Source: an uncultured Opitutia bacterium (lineage in GTDB: Bacteria > Verrucomicrobiota > Verrucomicrobiia > Opitutales > Opitutaceae). Taken from it: a stretch of 64,000 bases of DNA. The stretch's first letter is position 1, and each line of letters starts with the position of its first letter. Positions 52,393-61,087 of the stretch are shown here, in pieces. Location: contig CAIRTK010000044.1 in NCBI GenBank assembly GCA_903881475.1, positions 1 through 64,000 of the forward strand, in the 5' to 3' direction. Made by a program: the position numbers and the translations under genes. Under the pieces are notes generated by a model. The model was not told where the DNA came from. It worked only from the letters and a program-made list of their open reading frames with translations, and did not search any database.

Positions 52393-55317
52393 TCAAAACG
52401 AGGCGGTGACGGACAGGGAATACGTGCGGCCCCGCCAGTCGCCGTAAGGCTGCACGCCGGCACCTGCGCTGCCATTCACGTAGCGCGGGAAGGCGGAACC
52501 GAAGATATTGTTGACGCGCAGTTGCGCGCGCAGGCCGTACCGCGGGTTTTTCCACGGGAGCCAGCGGGTCAGGTCGCGGTGCACATACGAATCGTACTGC
52601 AGGAAGGAGCCGATGCGGTCGCTGCCCTGGGCCGCCCATTCCGTCGCAGGGAGTATCCGCGAATGGAAATAGTGGCCATCCAGACCGAAGCCATAGTCCC
52701 GGTTGGCCCAGCTCGCGCCGAAATTCGCGCGGTATTTCAAAAGCCCCGAGGTGGCGCCATCGGGATTGCTCAATTCATCCACCGTGGGCGAGGTCGGATA
52801 GATCTGCACCTCATAGCGCTCGTAGTAGAGCAGCCGGCCGTAAAATTCCAACGTGCCGCCGAAACACTCCGTCCACGCGTAGTCGACCGACGCGTTCCAA
52901 TTTTGCGAATGGCGCGAGGCGAGGTTGACGGCGCCGGTAACGAGCGAGTCGATCGGGCCGGCGGTGTAGGGACTGCCGGGCTGGAGTGGAGCGCGGATCA
53001 CGCGCTCCGGAAACACGGACTCCAAATTGACCACGGCCTGGGCGTCGAGCACGACGACCTCGTTGGTCTTGCGCGTATCGACAAAGTCCAGGCCCAGGCG
53101 GAGGCGCTGAACCTTGCCCCGCTGGAAGATGATGCCGGCAGCCTGGGTGATGGCGGCCTCGGGGCGCAGATTCGGGTCCGGCGCATCGTTCGCCTGCACG
53201 TCGTAGATTTGCTGCCGCACCGGGTCGGTGATCTGGGTGTAATTCAAACCCGGCGTGCCACCGGGTGCCGACAGGGGCCGGCTCATCTGAGGTGTGGGTA
53301 CCCGGTTCGACGTGGTAAGGCTGCCGCGCAGGGAAAATCCGCCGCCGAAGTCGGCTTTCAGCGCGAAGGTCGGCGCCACGTTGGTCTCGCGCGAGGTATC
53401 GGCGGCGATGTAACGCACGGCGAGATCGCCATCGAGCGCCCGGAGCCAGAGCGGGAGCCGGGCGGTGGGGAGCACCGGGGACTGCAGCTCGCCGAAAATG
53501 CTGACGCGCTGCAGGGTGCGGCCCTGCCAGTCAACGGGCGGGCTGGCGAGGGTGCCGTCGGCGTAACGCTCGTCATCCGTGAAATCGGCGAGATGCGTGC
53601 GGCGGTAGTCGGCGCCGACATTGACCGCGCCGCTGCCGGTGGGCAGCGACAGGGAGCGGTTGGAAACCCGGAAGGCGGCGTCGAGCGTGTCGTAGTTGCC
53701 CAGGGTCACAAATTGCCCGCGGCTCCCGCGGTAGATCAGCACCTGGTCGTAAAACTGCGGCGGCGGGCCGTAGACCTGGGTGTCGCGCAGCGGGTTGTAG
53801 ATGCCCGCATCGACGAGCTGCTGCCAGCGGGCGGGGTCGGCGCCGCCGAGGCCGCGATATTTGGCGAGATTGTGGGCATACTGCCCGTCGAGTGAGACGC
53901 GCCAGTCGGACGGCAGCTTGAGCATGACGCCGGCGAGCAGGGAGGAAAATTCGAGCCGGGCCTCGCTGTAATCCGGGCCGAGCAGCGGGGCGATCTCGTT
54001 CAGCGAAACCGCGACATCCTGATGAAAGGGATTGAACGGTGAGCTGGCAGACAGGGTCAGGTCCGCCGGAAATACGTCGTAGCCGCGGTTGACGACGGTC
54101 CGGGCATAGGTGCCGTCGAGCCCGATCTGGAGCCACGGGGCGAAATCATAGACGCCGGACAGGAAATAAGAGGCGTGCTGCTGCTGGCGGCCATAGGGAT
54201 AATCATGGCTGTTGGTCGAGGCCGCCAGGCCACCGGGGGTTGCGAAGAGGTCCACGTTGCGCACGCCCTCCCGGCTGGCAAAAGCGGCGAGCCCGCCGGT
54301 GCCGTCGGCGCCGGGCGCCACGGAGGTCACGCTGGAGGTGCCGGGGCCGAACAGCGGGGAGCCGTCGGCGCTGCGGACGTTCGGGGTCGCGCGGTAGAGC
54401 GGGGCGTCGTTGGTCGCAACCGGCGTGTCGTTGGCCGCCAGATAGCCCAGTTCGGCCTCGGTCGGAGGCGTGGACTGCGTGAAGGTGGCGCTGAGGCGCA
54501 CGCGCAGCGCGCCATCAAGCAGGGTCTCGCCATGCTGCAGGGACAGGGAGGATTGCGGCGCATCGAAGCGGGCCAGGGCGTTGGTGTAGGTGGCGGTCAC
54601 CTCGGTGATGTCCACGTCCGGGCGCAGGACGATGTTGATGACGCCGCCCACGGGATTGCCGGTATAGAGGGCGGAGGCGGACACCGGCAGCACCTCGACC
54701 TGCTGAACCAGGCTGATGGGAATGAGGCTCACATCCGGCGGCAACGCGCCGGAGCCGATGGTCAGGACCTCGGGAAGTCGCCGTCCGTTGACGAGGACGA
54801 CGGTTTCATCCGAGCCGTAGCCGCGCAGGTTAAGGTTGGTGCTGCCGGCGATGAAACTGTTCTGGGTGCCGTCCTGGTCGGGCGAAAGGACGGACGCGTC
54901 GCTCTCCAGGATTTCCCGCTGGAGGAACTCATTCAGGTTCACGACCCCGCTTCGGGCGATCTGCTTGCGGTCAAAGATCGTATACGGAATCGCGTCGTTC
55001 ATGGTCCGGCTCAGGTCCAGGTTCCCCGTGGCCGTCTGGGGCATCGCAGGCGTCCGGCTGTGGTCAAAGGCCTCGTTGCGCCCGGATTTGTCGTGGACGA
55101 CATAGGGGTCCAACCGGGTGGGATCATCGGCCTTCTGCATGGCCTGGGTTTCGAGGACCAGCACGCGGCCGGCTTCCACCCGGGCGCCGGTGATTTCCAA
55201 GGAACGGTAATTGGGTGCGGTGGCGAGCACCTGGTACGTGCCCGGGGGCACCAGGGCGAAACCGAAGTCCCCGTTTTCGTTTGTTCGCGCGGATTTGCGG
55301 AGATCGGGAATCCGCAC
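52393..55317 (-). CDS. TonB-dependent receptor, main part (frameshifted from its N-terminus)
   Basis: The frame codes about 974 residues of an outer-membrane TonB-dependent receptor. A carboxypeptidase-regulatory-like domain (NENGDFGFALVPPGTYQV) is followed by a linker, a plug (LNLRGYGSDETVVLVNGRRL, YTGNPVGGVINIVL) and a long beta barrel ending TYSLSVTASF with the terminal Phe. The frame has no signal peptide: its real N-terminus (signal plus STN domain) is in another frame at 55385-55681, and the regulatory-like domain begins upstream of 55317 (GSVKGRLLAPDG). The apparent start at 55317 is a GTG of no significance. With FecR and FecI upstream it forms a surface-signalling uptake system; substrate unknown. 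Confidence 0.88.
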   Translation of the reverse strand: MRIPDLRKSARTNENGDFGFALVPPGTYQVLATAPNYRSLEITGARVEAGRVLVLETQAMQKADDPTRLDPYVVHDKSGRNEAFDHSRTPAMPQTATGNLDLSRTMNDAIPYTIFDRKQIARSGVVNLNEFLQREILESDASVLSPDQDGTQNSFIAGSTNLNLRGYGSDETVVLVNGRRLPEVLTIGSGALPPDVSLIPISLVQQVEVLPVSASALYTGNPVGGVINIVLRPDVDITEVTATYTNALARFDAPQSSLSLQHGETLLDGALRVRLSATFTQSTPPTEAELGYLAANDTPVATNDAPLYRATPNVRSADGSPLFGPGTSSVTSVAPGADGTGGLAAFASREGVRNVDLFATPGGLAASTNSHDYPYGRQQQHASYFLSGVYDFAPWLQIGLDGTYARTVVNRGYDVFPADLTLSASSPFNPFHQDVAVSLNEIAPLLGPDYSEARLEFSSLLAGVMLKLPSDWRVSLDGQYAHNLAKYRGLGGADPARWQQLVDAGIYNPLRDTQVYGPPPQFYDQVLIYRGSRGQFVTLGNYDTLDAAFRVSNRSLSLPTGSGAVNVGADYRRTHLADFTDDERYADGTLASPPVDWQGRTLQRVSIFGELQSPVLPTARLPLWLRALDGDLAVRYIAADTSRETNVAPTFALKADFGGGFSLRGSLTTSNRVPTPQMSRPLSAPGGTPGLNYTQITDPVRQQIYDVQANDAPDPNLRPEAAITQAAGIIFQRGKVQRLRLGLDFVDTRKTNEVVVLDAQAVVNLESVFPERVIRAPLQPGSPYTAGPIDSLVTGAVNLASRHSQNWNASVDYAWTECFGGTLEFYGRLLYYERYEVQIYPTSPTVDELSNPDGATSGLLKYRANFGASWANRDYGFGLDGHYFHSRILPATEWAAQGSDRIGSFLQYDSYVHRDLTRWLPWKNPRYGLRAQLRVNNIFGSAFPRYVNGSAGAGVQPYGDWRGRTYSLSVTASF

Positions 55318-55681
55318 CTGTACGTCCCGCGCCGGCGTGCCATCGGGCGCCAGCAGCCGTCCCTTGACGGAGCCGGCGGGCCGGCGTGACGATGAACTTG
55401 CCCCGGCCGTTGCGTCGCGCGGTGAAGCCGGTGCCGAGCAACAGATGCGTGAGCGCGTCCTCCGGTTCGTAGCGACCGAGGACCGGGGTGGACTGCACCC
55501 GGCCCAGTTCGTCGAAGGAAAACAGCACCTCTATTTTTGCCTGGTCGGAAAACGCCAGCAGGGCTTCGGAAGCGGGTTCGGCGGGAAGGTTGAAGTCCAG
55601 CGGCTCAGCCCGGGCGAGAGCAGGAATGAGGAAACCCAGGCACAAGAGCAGGCGGTGGGGGAAAAGGAAGGTGCGAAGCAA
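55124..55681 (-). pseudogene. N-terminal signal peptide and STN domain of the receptor, separated by frameshift
   Basis: Codons 1 to about 102 from a TTG at 55681 encode a signal peptide (LLLCLGFLIPALARA) and a secretin/TonB short N-terminal domain (FNLPAEPASEALLAFSD, GRVQSTPVLGRYEPEDAL, GTGFTARRNGRGKFIV). The STN domain of FecA-type receptors talks to FecR. After about 55380 this frame turns into nonsense, while the expected continuation (GSVKGRLLAPDGTPARDVQV) is in the next frame. One extra base or two missing bases in the GC-rich run near 55375-55385 explain it: a real mutation or a sequencing error. Confidence 0.8.
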
Positions 55682-55717
55682 AATAAAAATGAGAGTGGAA
55701 GAAAGGGGCGCCGCCGC

Positions 55718-56719
55718 TCAGTGGGCGGCGCGGTTGCTGACCTGCACGGTGCCGTTCAGGTCGTGGGTCACATGGACCTGCAGTCCCTCCTCGATGAAGC
55801 TCAGAAAGCCATCGAGATCGTCGAGGCTGTAGCGTCCGCCGATCCGCTTCCGGGCGGCATCGGGCGAAACGGTGATCCCGCGCCCATGGTAGCGGGCAAA
55901 GCGGGCGAGGGCATCGCCCAGCGCCACCCCATGGAACACGACCTGGCCCTGCCGCCACGCGAGGGCGTCATCGAGGCCGGCCGCGGAGAGCCGGCGGACG
56001 TCCATCCCGTCGGGCCCGGCGGACAGCTGGTCACCGGCCCCGAGCGTCTGCGGGGCGGAGGCCCGGCCGTTCATGTCGCCCGGGTGCGCCTGCACGGAAC
56101 CCTCAATGACCGTGACCTCGAACGTGGTGGCGGTTTCCGCGCGGACATTGAATTGGGTGCCGGTCACGCGCACGGAGCCGGCGGGCGACTCGACGATGAA
56201 CGGCCGGGATGGATCCTTGTGCACGGCAAAAAACGCCTCGCCGGAGGCGAGGAGCACATGCCGGGTCCGGCCGGTGATTTCGACCTGGAGGTTGGTCTGG
56301 GCGTTGAGGTCGATGCGGGTCCCGTCGGCGAGGGTGAGCGACTGCCGCTGGCCCACGGGGGTGGCCACGGTTTCGAGCTGGGTCTGGGGCCGCGCCAGCC
56401 AGACCGTGAGGGCGACCGCGGCGGCGGCGGCGAGGGATCCCCCGGCGGTCCATCTGACCCAGCGGGAGCGGCGCCGTGTCGCGGCCGGCGGCAGAAAATC
56501 CACCGCATCGACGGCGGCGAGGGCCGGGAGCTTCTGCTCGAGATCGGCGGAGAGCTGGCAGTACTGCGAGAGCAGGTCGCGGTGCGCGGGACCGCTGGCA
56601 AGCCAGGCATCGAGGGCGCTGCGGTCGGCGGCCGACAGCGCCGAGCCGTCGAGCCGGGCGGCCCAGAGCGAAGCCTGCTCATCGGCGGCGGGATTGAAGG
56701 GAGGAGGATTCGGATTCAC
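55718..56719 (-). CDS. FecR-family anti-sigma/signal transducer
   Basis: A 333-residue inner-membrane regulator. A DUF4880-type N-terminus (EQASLWAARLDGSALSAADRSALDAWL) would bind the sigma factor. One transmembrane helix near 90-108 (GGSLAAAAAVALTVWLA) precedes the FecR domain (about 115-215; GQRQSLTLADGTRIDLNAQT, GEAFFAVHKD). The C-terminus (about 255-330) resembles the DUF4974/STN-like end. Start is a GTG at 56719 overlapping the sigma-factor stop (GTGA), so the two are coupled. It should relay receptor occupancy to the sigma factor. Confidence 0.92.
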   Translation of the reverse strand: MNPNPPPFNPAADEQASLWAARLDGSALSAADRSALDAWLASGPAHRDLLSQYCQLSADLEQKLPALAAVDAVDFLPPAATRRRSRWVRWTAGGSLAAAAAVALTVWLARPQTQLETVATPVGQRQSLTLADGTRIDLNAQTNLQVEITGRTRHVLLASGEAFFAVHKDPSRPFIVESPAGSVRVTGTQFNVRAETATTFEVTVIEGSVQAHPGDMNGRASAPQTLGAGDQLSAGPDGMDVRRLSAAGLDDALAWRQGQVVFHGVALGDALARFARYHGRGITVSPDAARKRIGGRYSLDDLDGFLSFIEEGLQVHVTHDLNGTVQVSNRAAH

Positions 56720-57282
56720 GGGCGGACTTCCGGCTGGGAGACGGGCGGTTGAGTGGTGCGGAGCGGATCAGCGGTGGCGGCCAGGGCCGTGCGCAGGAGG
56801 CGCAGGGCGCGGGCGTGCTGTTTTTCGACCGTGCTGACGGCGATGCCGAGCTGGCGGGCGATGTCCTGATGGGAGAGCAGTTCGATTTTGCGCAGCAGGA
56901 GCACCGTGCGGCAGCCTTCGGGCAGCTGGGCGATGGCCTGTTCCAGCTGCTGGAATTCCTGACGGGCCATCACCTGCTGCGCCACGCCCGGCTGGGTGGA
57001 CGCTGCGATTTCAAAATTGGCCTCGCCCGGCACGAACGGGGCGATCTTGCGGCGCTTGAGCCGGTTGAAGGCGAGGCGGCGGGCGGTGGTGTAGAGCAGG
57101 GCCTCGGGCTTTTCCGCCGACTGGTCCTCCATCTTCGGATAAACCCGCAGGTAGGCGTCATGGGCCACATCCTGCGCCTCGGCCGGATCGCCGAGCAGGC
57201 GCGCAAGGTGGCGCCGCAACGGCTCCAGCGTCGCATGATAAAGGCTGGCAAAGCTCCGGGGCGGGGAGGGTTTGTCAGTCAT
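56716..57282 (-). CDS. FecI-type ECF RNA polymerase sigma factor
   Basis: A 188-residue extracytoplasmic-function sigma factor. Region 2 covers about residues 10-80 (DPAEAQDVAHDAYLRVY, LLYTTARRLAFNRLKRRK) and region 4 about 112-168 (LPEGCRTVLLLRKIELLSHQDIARQLGIAVSTVEKQ), a typical helix-turn-helix. It is encoded before FecR and the TonB-dependent receptor on the same strand. FecI-type factors usually activate the receptor gene when the ligand is bound. A nearby inverted repeat could be part of its own control. Confidence 0.94.
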   Translation of the reverse strand: MTDKPSPPRSFASLYHATLEPLRRHLARLLGDPAEAQDVAHDAYLRVYPKMEDQSAEKPEALLYTTARRLAFNRLKRRKIAPFVPGEANFEIAASTQPGVAQQVMARQEFQQLEQAIAQLPEGCRTVLLLRKIELLSHQDIARQLGIAVSTVEKQHARALRLLRTALAATADPLRTTQPPVSQPEVRP

Positions 57283-57345
57283 GGGGACAAACGGCCCTTG
57301 GCACCGGAGTGATCAGGATGGGCTGGGGCGGACCAGGTTTCACGT

Positions 57346-57419
57346 TGTCAAAAGATGACAGCCAAGTGCGGCGAAACCACTATTCCCCGGCCGGAAATAC
57401 TTGCGACAAATTTCCGGCC
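57346..57419. promoter_or_regulatory. Two inverted repeats upstream of the sigma-factor gene
   Basis: A small palindrome TGTCA-5 nt-TGACA (57346-57360) overlaps a minus-strand TTGACA. A stronger one has perfect 10-bp arms GGCCGGAAAT (57389-57398) and ATTTCCGGCC (57410-57419) around 11 nt. They sit 64-137 nt before the sigma-factor ATG and just after the methyltransferase stop. No T-tract follows, so operator or mRNA stem are both possible; a recognisable -10 is missing. Confidence 0.4.
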
Positions 57420-57460
57420 TGCGGGCCGGACCCGGACACGGCCGCCCGACCCGGCGGTCG

Positions 57461-58135
57461 CTAGACCTTTTCGGCGATGACGAGGAACTGCTGGCCGAAC
57501 AGCCGCCAGAGGAAGGGCAGGGCGAGGTAGAGCCGCAGCAAGACCAAGGGATAACGGGGGGCTCCAACCATCGAATACGGCAGGAACCGGGCGCGCGAGA
57601 GGGTGACGCGGTATCCGTTATTGGTGAGGGCTTCACCGAGGGACATCTCGGTCAGGCAGAGGAAATGATCCCAAAAATCCCAGTAAGCGCCCTGCACGTG
57701 CTTGATATTCGGCCCGAGCGCGATCAGGCGGCCGCCGGGCTTGAGGCAGCGGCGGGCCTCGACGAGCGTGTCGCGGAGGGCCTTCTTGTCGGGCAGGTGC
57801 TCGAAGAAATTGCTCGTGAAGACGACGTCGAGCGAAGCGTCCGGCAATTGCCACCGGGTCGAGCAGTCCTGGGCGAGGAACGTCACGCCCGGGGCGAGGT
57901 GCTCGGGCGACCGGGGATTCAGGTCCATGCCGAATTTCTGCCCGCATGAAATATGGTTGATGAACTCCCCGTAGCCGCAGCCGAGATCGAGGACGGAATC
58001 GGTCCGGCGTACGAACTGCTGGAAATAGCCCGAGGCCAGAATTTCCCACACCCGGGTGCGGTAGCCCAGCATGGAGGTGAAGCGGTGCTCATAAATGCGC
58101 TGGAGCTCCGAGGGATCCTTGATGCTTTGGCTCAT
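57461..58135 (-). CDS. SAM-dependent class I methyltransferase
   Basis: A 224-residue methyltransferase with motif I VLDLGCGYGEFINH, GMDLNPRSPEH for SAM ribose, VVFTSNFFEHLPDK and CLKPGGRLIALGPN. The C-terminal 45 residues (PLVLLRLYLALPFLWRLFG) are hydrophobic and could touch the membrane. Similar enzymes in polysaccharide loci methylate sugars or lipid-linked intermediates. It starts 78 nt after the stop of the large GT-C gene on the same strand. Confidence 0.88.
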   Translation of the reverse strand: MSQSIKDPSELQRIYEHRFTSMLGYRTRVWEILASGYFQQFVRRTDSVLDLGCGYGEFINHISCGQKFGMDLNPRSPEHLAPGVTFLAQDCSTRWQLPDASLDVVFTSNFFEHLPDKKALRDTLVEARRCLKPGGRLIALGPNIKHVQGAYWDFWDHFLCLTEMSLGEALTNNGYRVTLSRARFLPYSMVGAPRYPLVLLRLYLALPFLWRLFGQQFLVIAEKV

Positions 58136-58213
58136 GAAACGGGAGGTGTGAGCGAACGCGGAAAACCCCGGCAGGGCAAGCGCCCAGTCCTGGGCTGAAG
58201 GGTGCCTTCCGGT

Positions 58214-61063
58214 TCAGCGGAATCCAAAGGCGGTCATGTAAGCCCAGTCCCAGGCGTTGTTCCCATTGGGGCCGACCGTGACCCGCAGGCGCAGCCGGCT
58301 GCCGGCAGGCCGGGCGGGCAGCGGCGCATGCATGACCTGGTCCCCACGGTCAGCCGGCACGGTCAGCGGCTGCAGCCAGCGGCGGAAGACCGTCTCCACG
58401 GAGCCATCCGGCCGCAGGCATTCCGCGATGAATTCCACGCCATCCGTCCTTCCGCCATGGCTGTAACTGCCCTCAAGGAGACCGCCGGTGAAGCTTACTT
58501 CCCTGGCGGAGGGCGGCAGGTTGAACAGCAGGGAGCTGGGTGCGTTGAGCAGCAGGGCATCCCGGTCTTGCACGGTAGTCAGTCCGCAGCCGACCGACTC
58601 GACGGCCACCGGCAAGGTGGTGAAACCGGGAAATTGGGAGTGAAGGAAATTACCGCGCACGAATTGAAGGCGGCTGACAAACGACCAGCCCCACGCGGTA
58701 CCGCCACCTGGCACCGGATCAGTGCGGACGACAATCCGCGAGCCGGGCTGATAGGTGGGTGGCAGCGGGGCCAGCAGCAGTTGCTTGCCGCGGTCGGTCG
58801 GCACGTAGCGGGGATGGAGCGAGCGGCGGGCCAGCAACTGGGGCGGTTGCCCCGGCGGCTCGAGTTCAACACTGAAGCTGACCCCATCCGTGCGACCTCG
58901 CAGGTAAGCGTCCTCATCAATGCCAATGATCAGGTTCAACTGCCGTTCCGTGCCGTTCATGGTGAACACGGCGCGGCTCGGGGAGGGCAGATACTGCACG
59001 CGTTCGCCCCGGTACATCGGCGTAACGTCCCGCGGGGGATCAATGTAATCCGGCGGGTCCCGGAACACCGAGTGAGAATAGTAGATGGGAAGCTTGCCGG
59101 TGACCGCCACGGCAGGGCGGGGAACCGTATAAAATGACACGGTGAAACGGTCGGCCAGGAAGCAGCCGGGGCTGGAGGTATGGAGCCGCAAGCGGCGAAC
59201 TTTCTTGCCCGGTTGTCCAGCCAGCAAGGCGAGCACATCCGGGGTGCCTTCCAAAGTCGGATTCAACAGTGAGGGGACGCCCACGCTGCTGGCGATGATT
59301 CGCTGGTCGAGGGTCTGGGTGAGTCCGTCGCCCTGCAGGTCCATGAAAAGGAGCGGTGGCTTGTAGAGAAAAGCGAGGGCGTTGCCCGCCAGGCTCGAGG
59401 GCAGCGAGAAGGAGAACAGCAGCATTTGATCCGGGCCGACTTCCGGCACGGTGACATCCTCGCCCAGTCTGATCCCTTGGGTGGAGAGCAAATGCGGCGG
59501 AACGGGTTTCGTTGCACCGGGCCGGACTTTCAGCAGCAGGGCGTCATCCTCGAGCAGTACCGGCTGGTAGAGGTTCAGGATCGTCAACAGACTCAGGGAG
59601 TCGTCGATGGCTACAAACCGGTGGTCGATGGTCTGGAGTTTCAGCAGAATGAAATCCGGGCGCGTCGCCGGGTCGGCAAAATGCCGGTTGTTGAGCTCCT
59701 TGACGAAACGGTTGTATACCCCGTAGGTGCCGCAGCACACCGGGGTCGGCTGGTAATTGAATCCATTCAACAGCAGCAGGCCGATCTCGTGGCCGAAGAA
59801 ATCGATCGAAGCGGAGCCGACGGCCTCGCGCACCCGGGGTAGGTCGTAGGTGGCGCGGCGCAGCCCGAGGGCCGTGTCGGACTGGTCCTTCAGGTCATCG
59901 GCGGTGAGGAGTGCATGGAAATTATGGGCCCATTGGGGACCCACGTTCCGGATCAAGTCGATCATGCGGCCGGGGTACAGCTCCTGGCTGCCCGCGATGC
60001 TGAATGCGGCGACGGCGAGAGGGAAGAAAAGGGTGATGCCTCGGGCGAGCAGGTGGCGGCTGCGCAGGCCGAGGATGTGTTCCAGCATCGGGACCGTGAA
60101 CGCGGCGACACAGGCGAAATCCACGAAGATGTACATGTGTCCATCGGAGCGGACGTAGCCATGCTTCCAGGAGACGTAGGTCACCCCGGCCAGCAGCACG
60201 CAGCTGGCCAGCATGGCGGGATTAGCGCGGCGGTGCACGGCCGTCCAGGCCAGCAGGGTCAGAAGCCCGGTGGTCATGGCGGCACCAATCACCAGCAGCC
60301 GCACCGGTGTCACCAGCGCCATGGCTTCATTGTAGCCCTGGGCAATGTGGCTGATGGCCTCGACGTAAGCCGGCAGGTGCAAGGGGTTTTGGCCGGCGGC
60401 GAGCCACCAGCCGGTCAGGCCCAGCAGGTAGCCTCCCGCAATCCAACCGGCCCGTCGCCATGAGCGGGTGAGCAGGGCCATGAGCGCGACGCAGAACAGT
60501 CCGCCGAACGTCTCGGCCAGTTGGGTGCCTTTGATCAGTGATAGAAAGGCGAGGAAGACCGCCGCCGCCACGCTGGCCGCCAGCCGGTCGGGTAGCGAAT
60601 AGTTCAGGATGAGGAACAGGCCGCTCAGCAGGATCGTGAAGGTGAACAGTGTGTCACCCACGTTCAGCTCGAGCAGCATCGCCGCGAGCCAAGCCCAGTG
60701 CCAACCCGTGCTGCGGGGGGCCGCGCACAGAAACCAGAGGATGAGCGCGGAGAGCCCAAGCGTGAAAAAAACCTGGAGGGCGAGCTGGGTCCAAAACAGC
60801 TCGCCGCTGTAATCCCAGCCGAACATCACGAAGCCGTAGGGGCCGGCGGTGGTGTTGACCTGGGAGCCAAACTGGTAGCCGTGGGCCGTAAAATGGGCGT
60901 AGGTGGCATGGATCGAGGAATCGAGGTCGGGCTCGAGCACCCGCCACACCGGCGTCAGGTAATAGATGCCCAGGATGAGCCAGAGGATTCCAAGGACCAC
61001 GCCGCGCCATGAAACGAATGGCCGCAGGACAGCGGGAAGACCGGTGGAATTCGCTGGGTTCAT
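58214..61063 (-). CDS. Giant GT-C-like membrane protein with two NPCBM-like domains
   Basis: A 949-residue protein. Its first outer loop has LEPDLDSSIHATYAHF (about residue 42) and TTAGPYGFVMFG; about eleven helices run to about residue 375. A soluble region then ends in two copies of one domain (about 700-803 and 835-949). Each copy contains TDGVxF, an Arg-xx-Leu-x-Pro step, VPxDRGxQ and AWxWxxxxxxxF. They resemble NPCBM-type carbohydrate-binding modules. The neighbour at 61.1-63.5 kb has the same plan with one copy. It probably glycosylates and holds surface glycan in the periplasm; inferred. Confidence 0.78.
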   Translation of the reverse strand: MNPANSTGLPAVLRPFVSWRGVVLGILWLILGIYYLTPVWRVLEPDLDSSIHATYAHFTAHGYQFGSQVNTTAGPYGFVMFGWDYSGELFWTQLALQVFFTLGLSALILWFLCAAPRSTGWHWAWLAAMLLELNVGDTLFTFTILLSGLFLILNYSLPDRLAASVAAAVFLAFLSLIKGTQLAETFGGLFCVALMALLTRSWRRAGWIAGGYLLGLTGWWLAAGQNPLHLPAYVEAISHIAQGYNEAMALVTPVRLLVIGAAMTTGLLTLLAWTAVHRRANPAMLASCVLLAGVTYVSWKHGYVRSDGHMYIFVDFACVAAFTVPMLEHILGLRSRHLLARGITLFFPLAVAAFSIAGSQELYPGRMIDLIRNVGPQWAHNFHALLTADDLKDQSDTALGLRRATYDLPRVREAVGSASIDFFGHEIGLLLLNGFNYQPTPVCCGTYGVYNRFVKELNNRHFADPATRPDFILLKLQTIDHRFVAIDDSLSLLTILNLYQPVLLEDDALLLKVRPGATKPVPPHLLSTQGIRLGEDVTVPEVGPDQMLLFSFSLPSSLAGNALAFLYKPPLLFMDLQGDGLTQTLDQRIIASSVGVPSLLNPTLEGTPDVLALLAGQPGKKVRRLRLHTSSPGCFLADRFTVSFYTVPRPAVAVTGKLPIYYSHSVFRDPPDYIDPPRDVTPMYRGERVQYLPSPSRAVFTMNGTERQLNLIIGIDEDAYLRGRTDGVSFSVELEPPGQPPQLLARRSLHPRYVPTDRGKQLLLAPLPPTYQPGSRIVVRTDPVPGGGTAWGWSFVSRLQFVRGNFLHSQFPGFTTLPVAVESVGCGLTTVQDRDALLLNAPSSLLFNLPPSAREVSFTGGLLEGSYSHGGRTDGVEFIAECLRPDGSVETVFRRWLQPLTVPADRGDQVMHAPLPARPAGSRLRLRVTVGPNGNNAWDWAYMTAFGFR

Positions 61064-61087
61064 TCAGCCGGGGGCGCCCGAACTGCG

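Noticed and set aside
55375..55400. Programmed ribosomal frameshift in the TonB-dependent receptor
   Set aside because: No slippery A/T-rich heptamer and no clear downstream stimulator; an indel or error is simpler.
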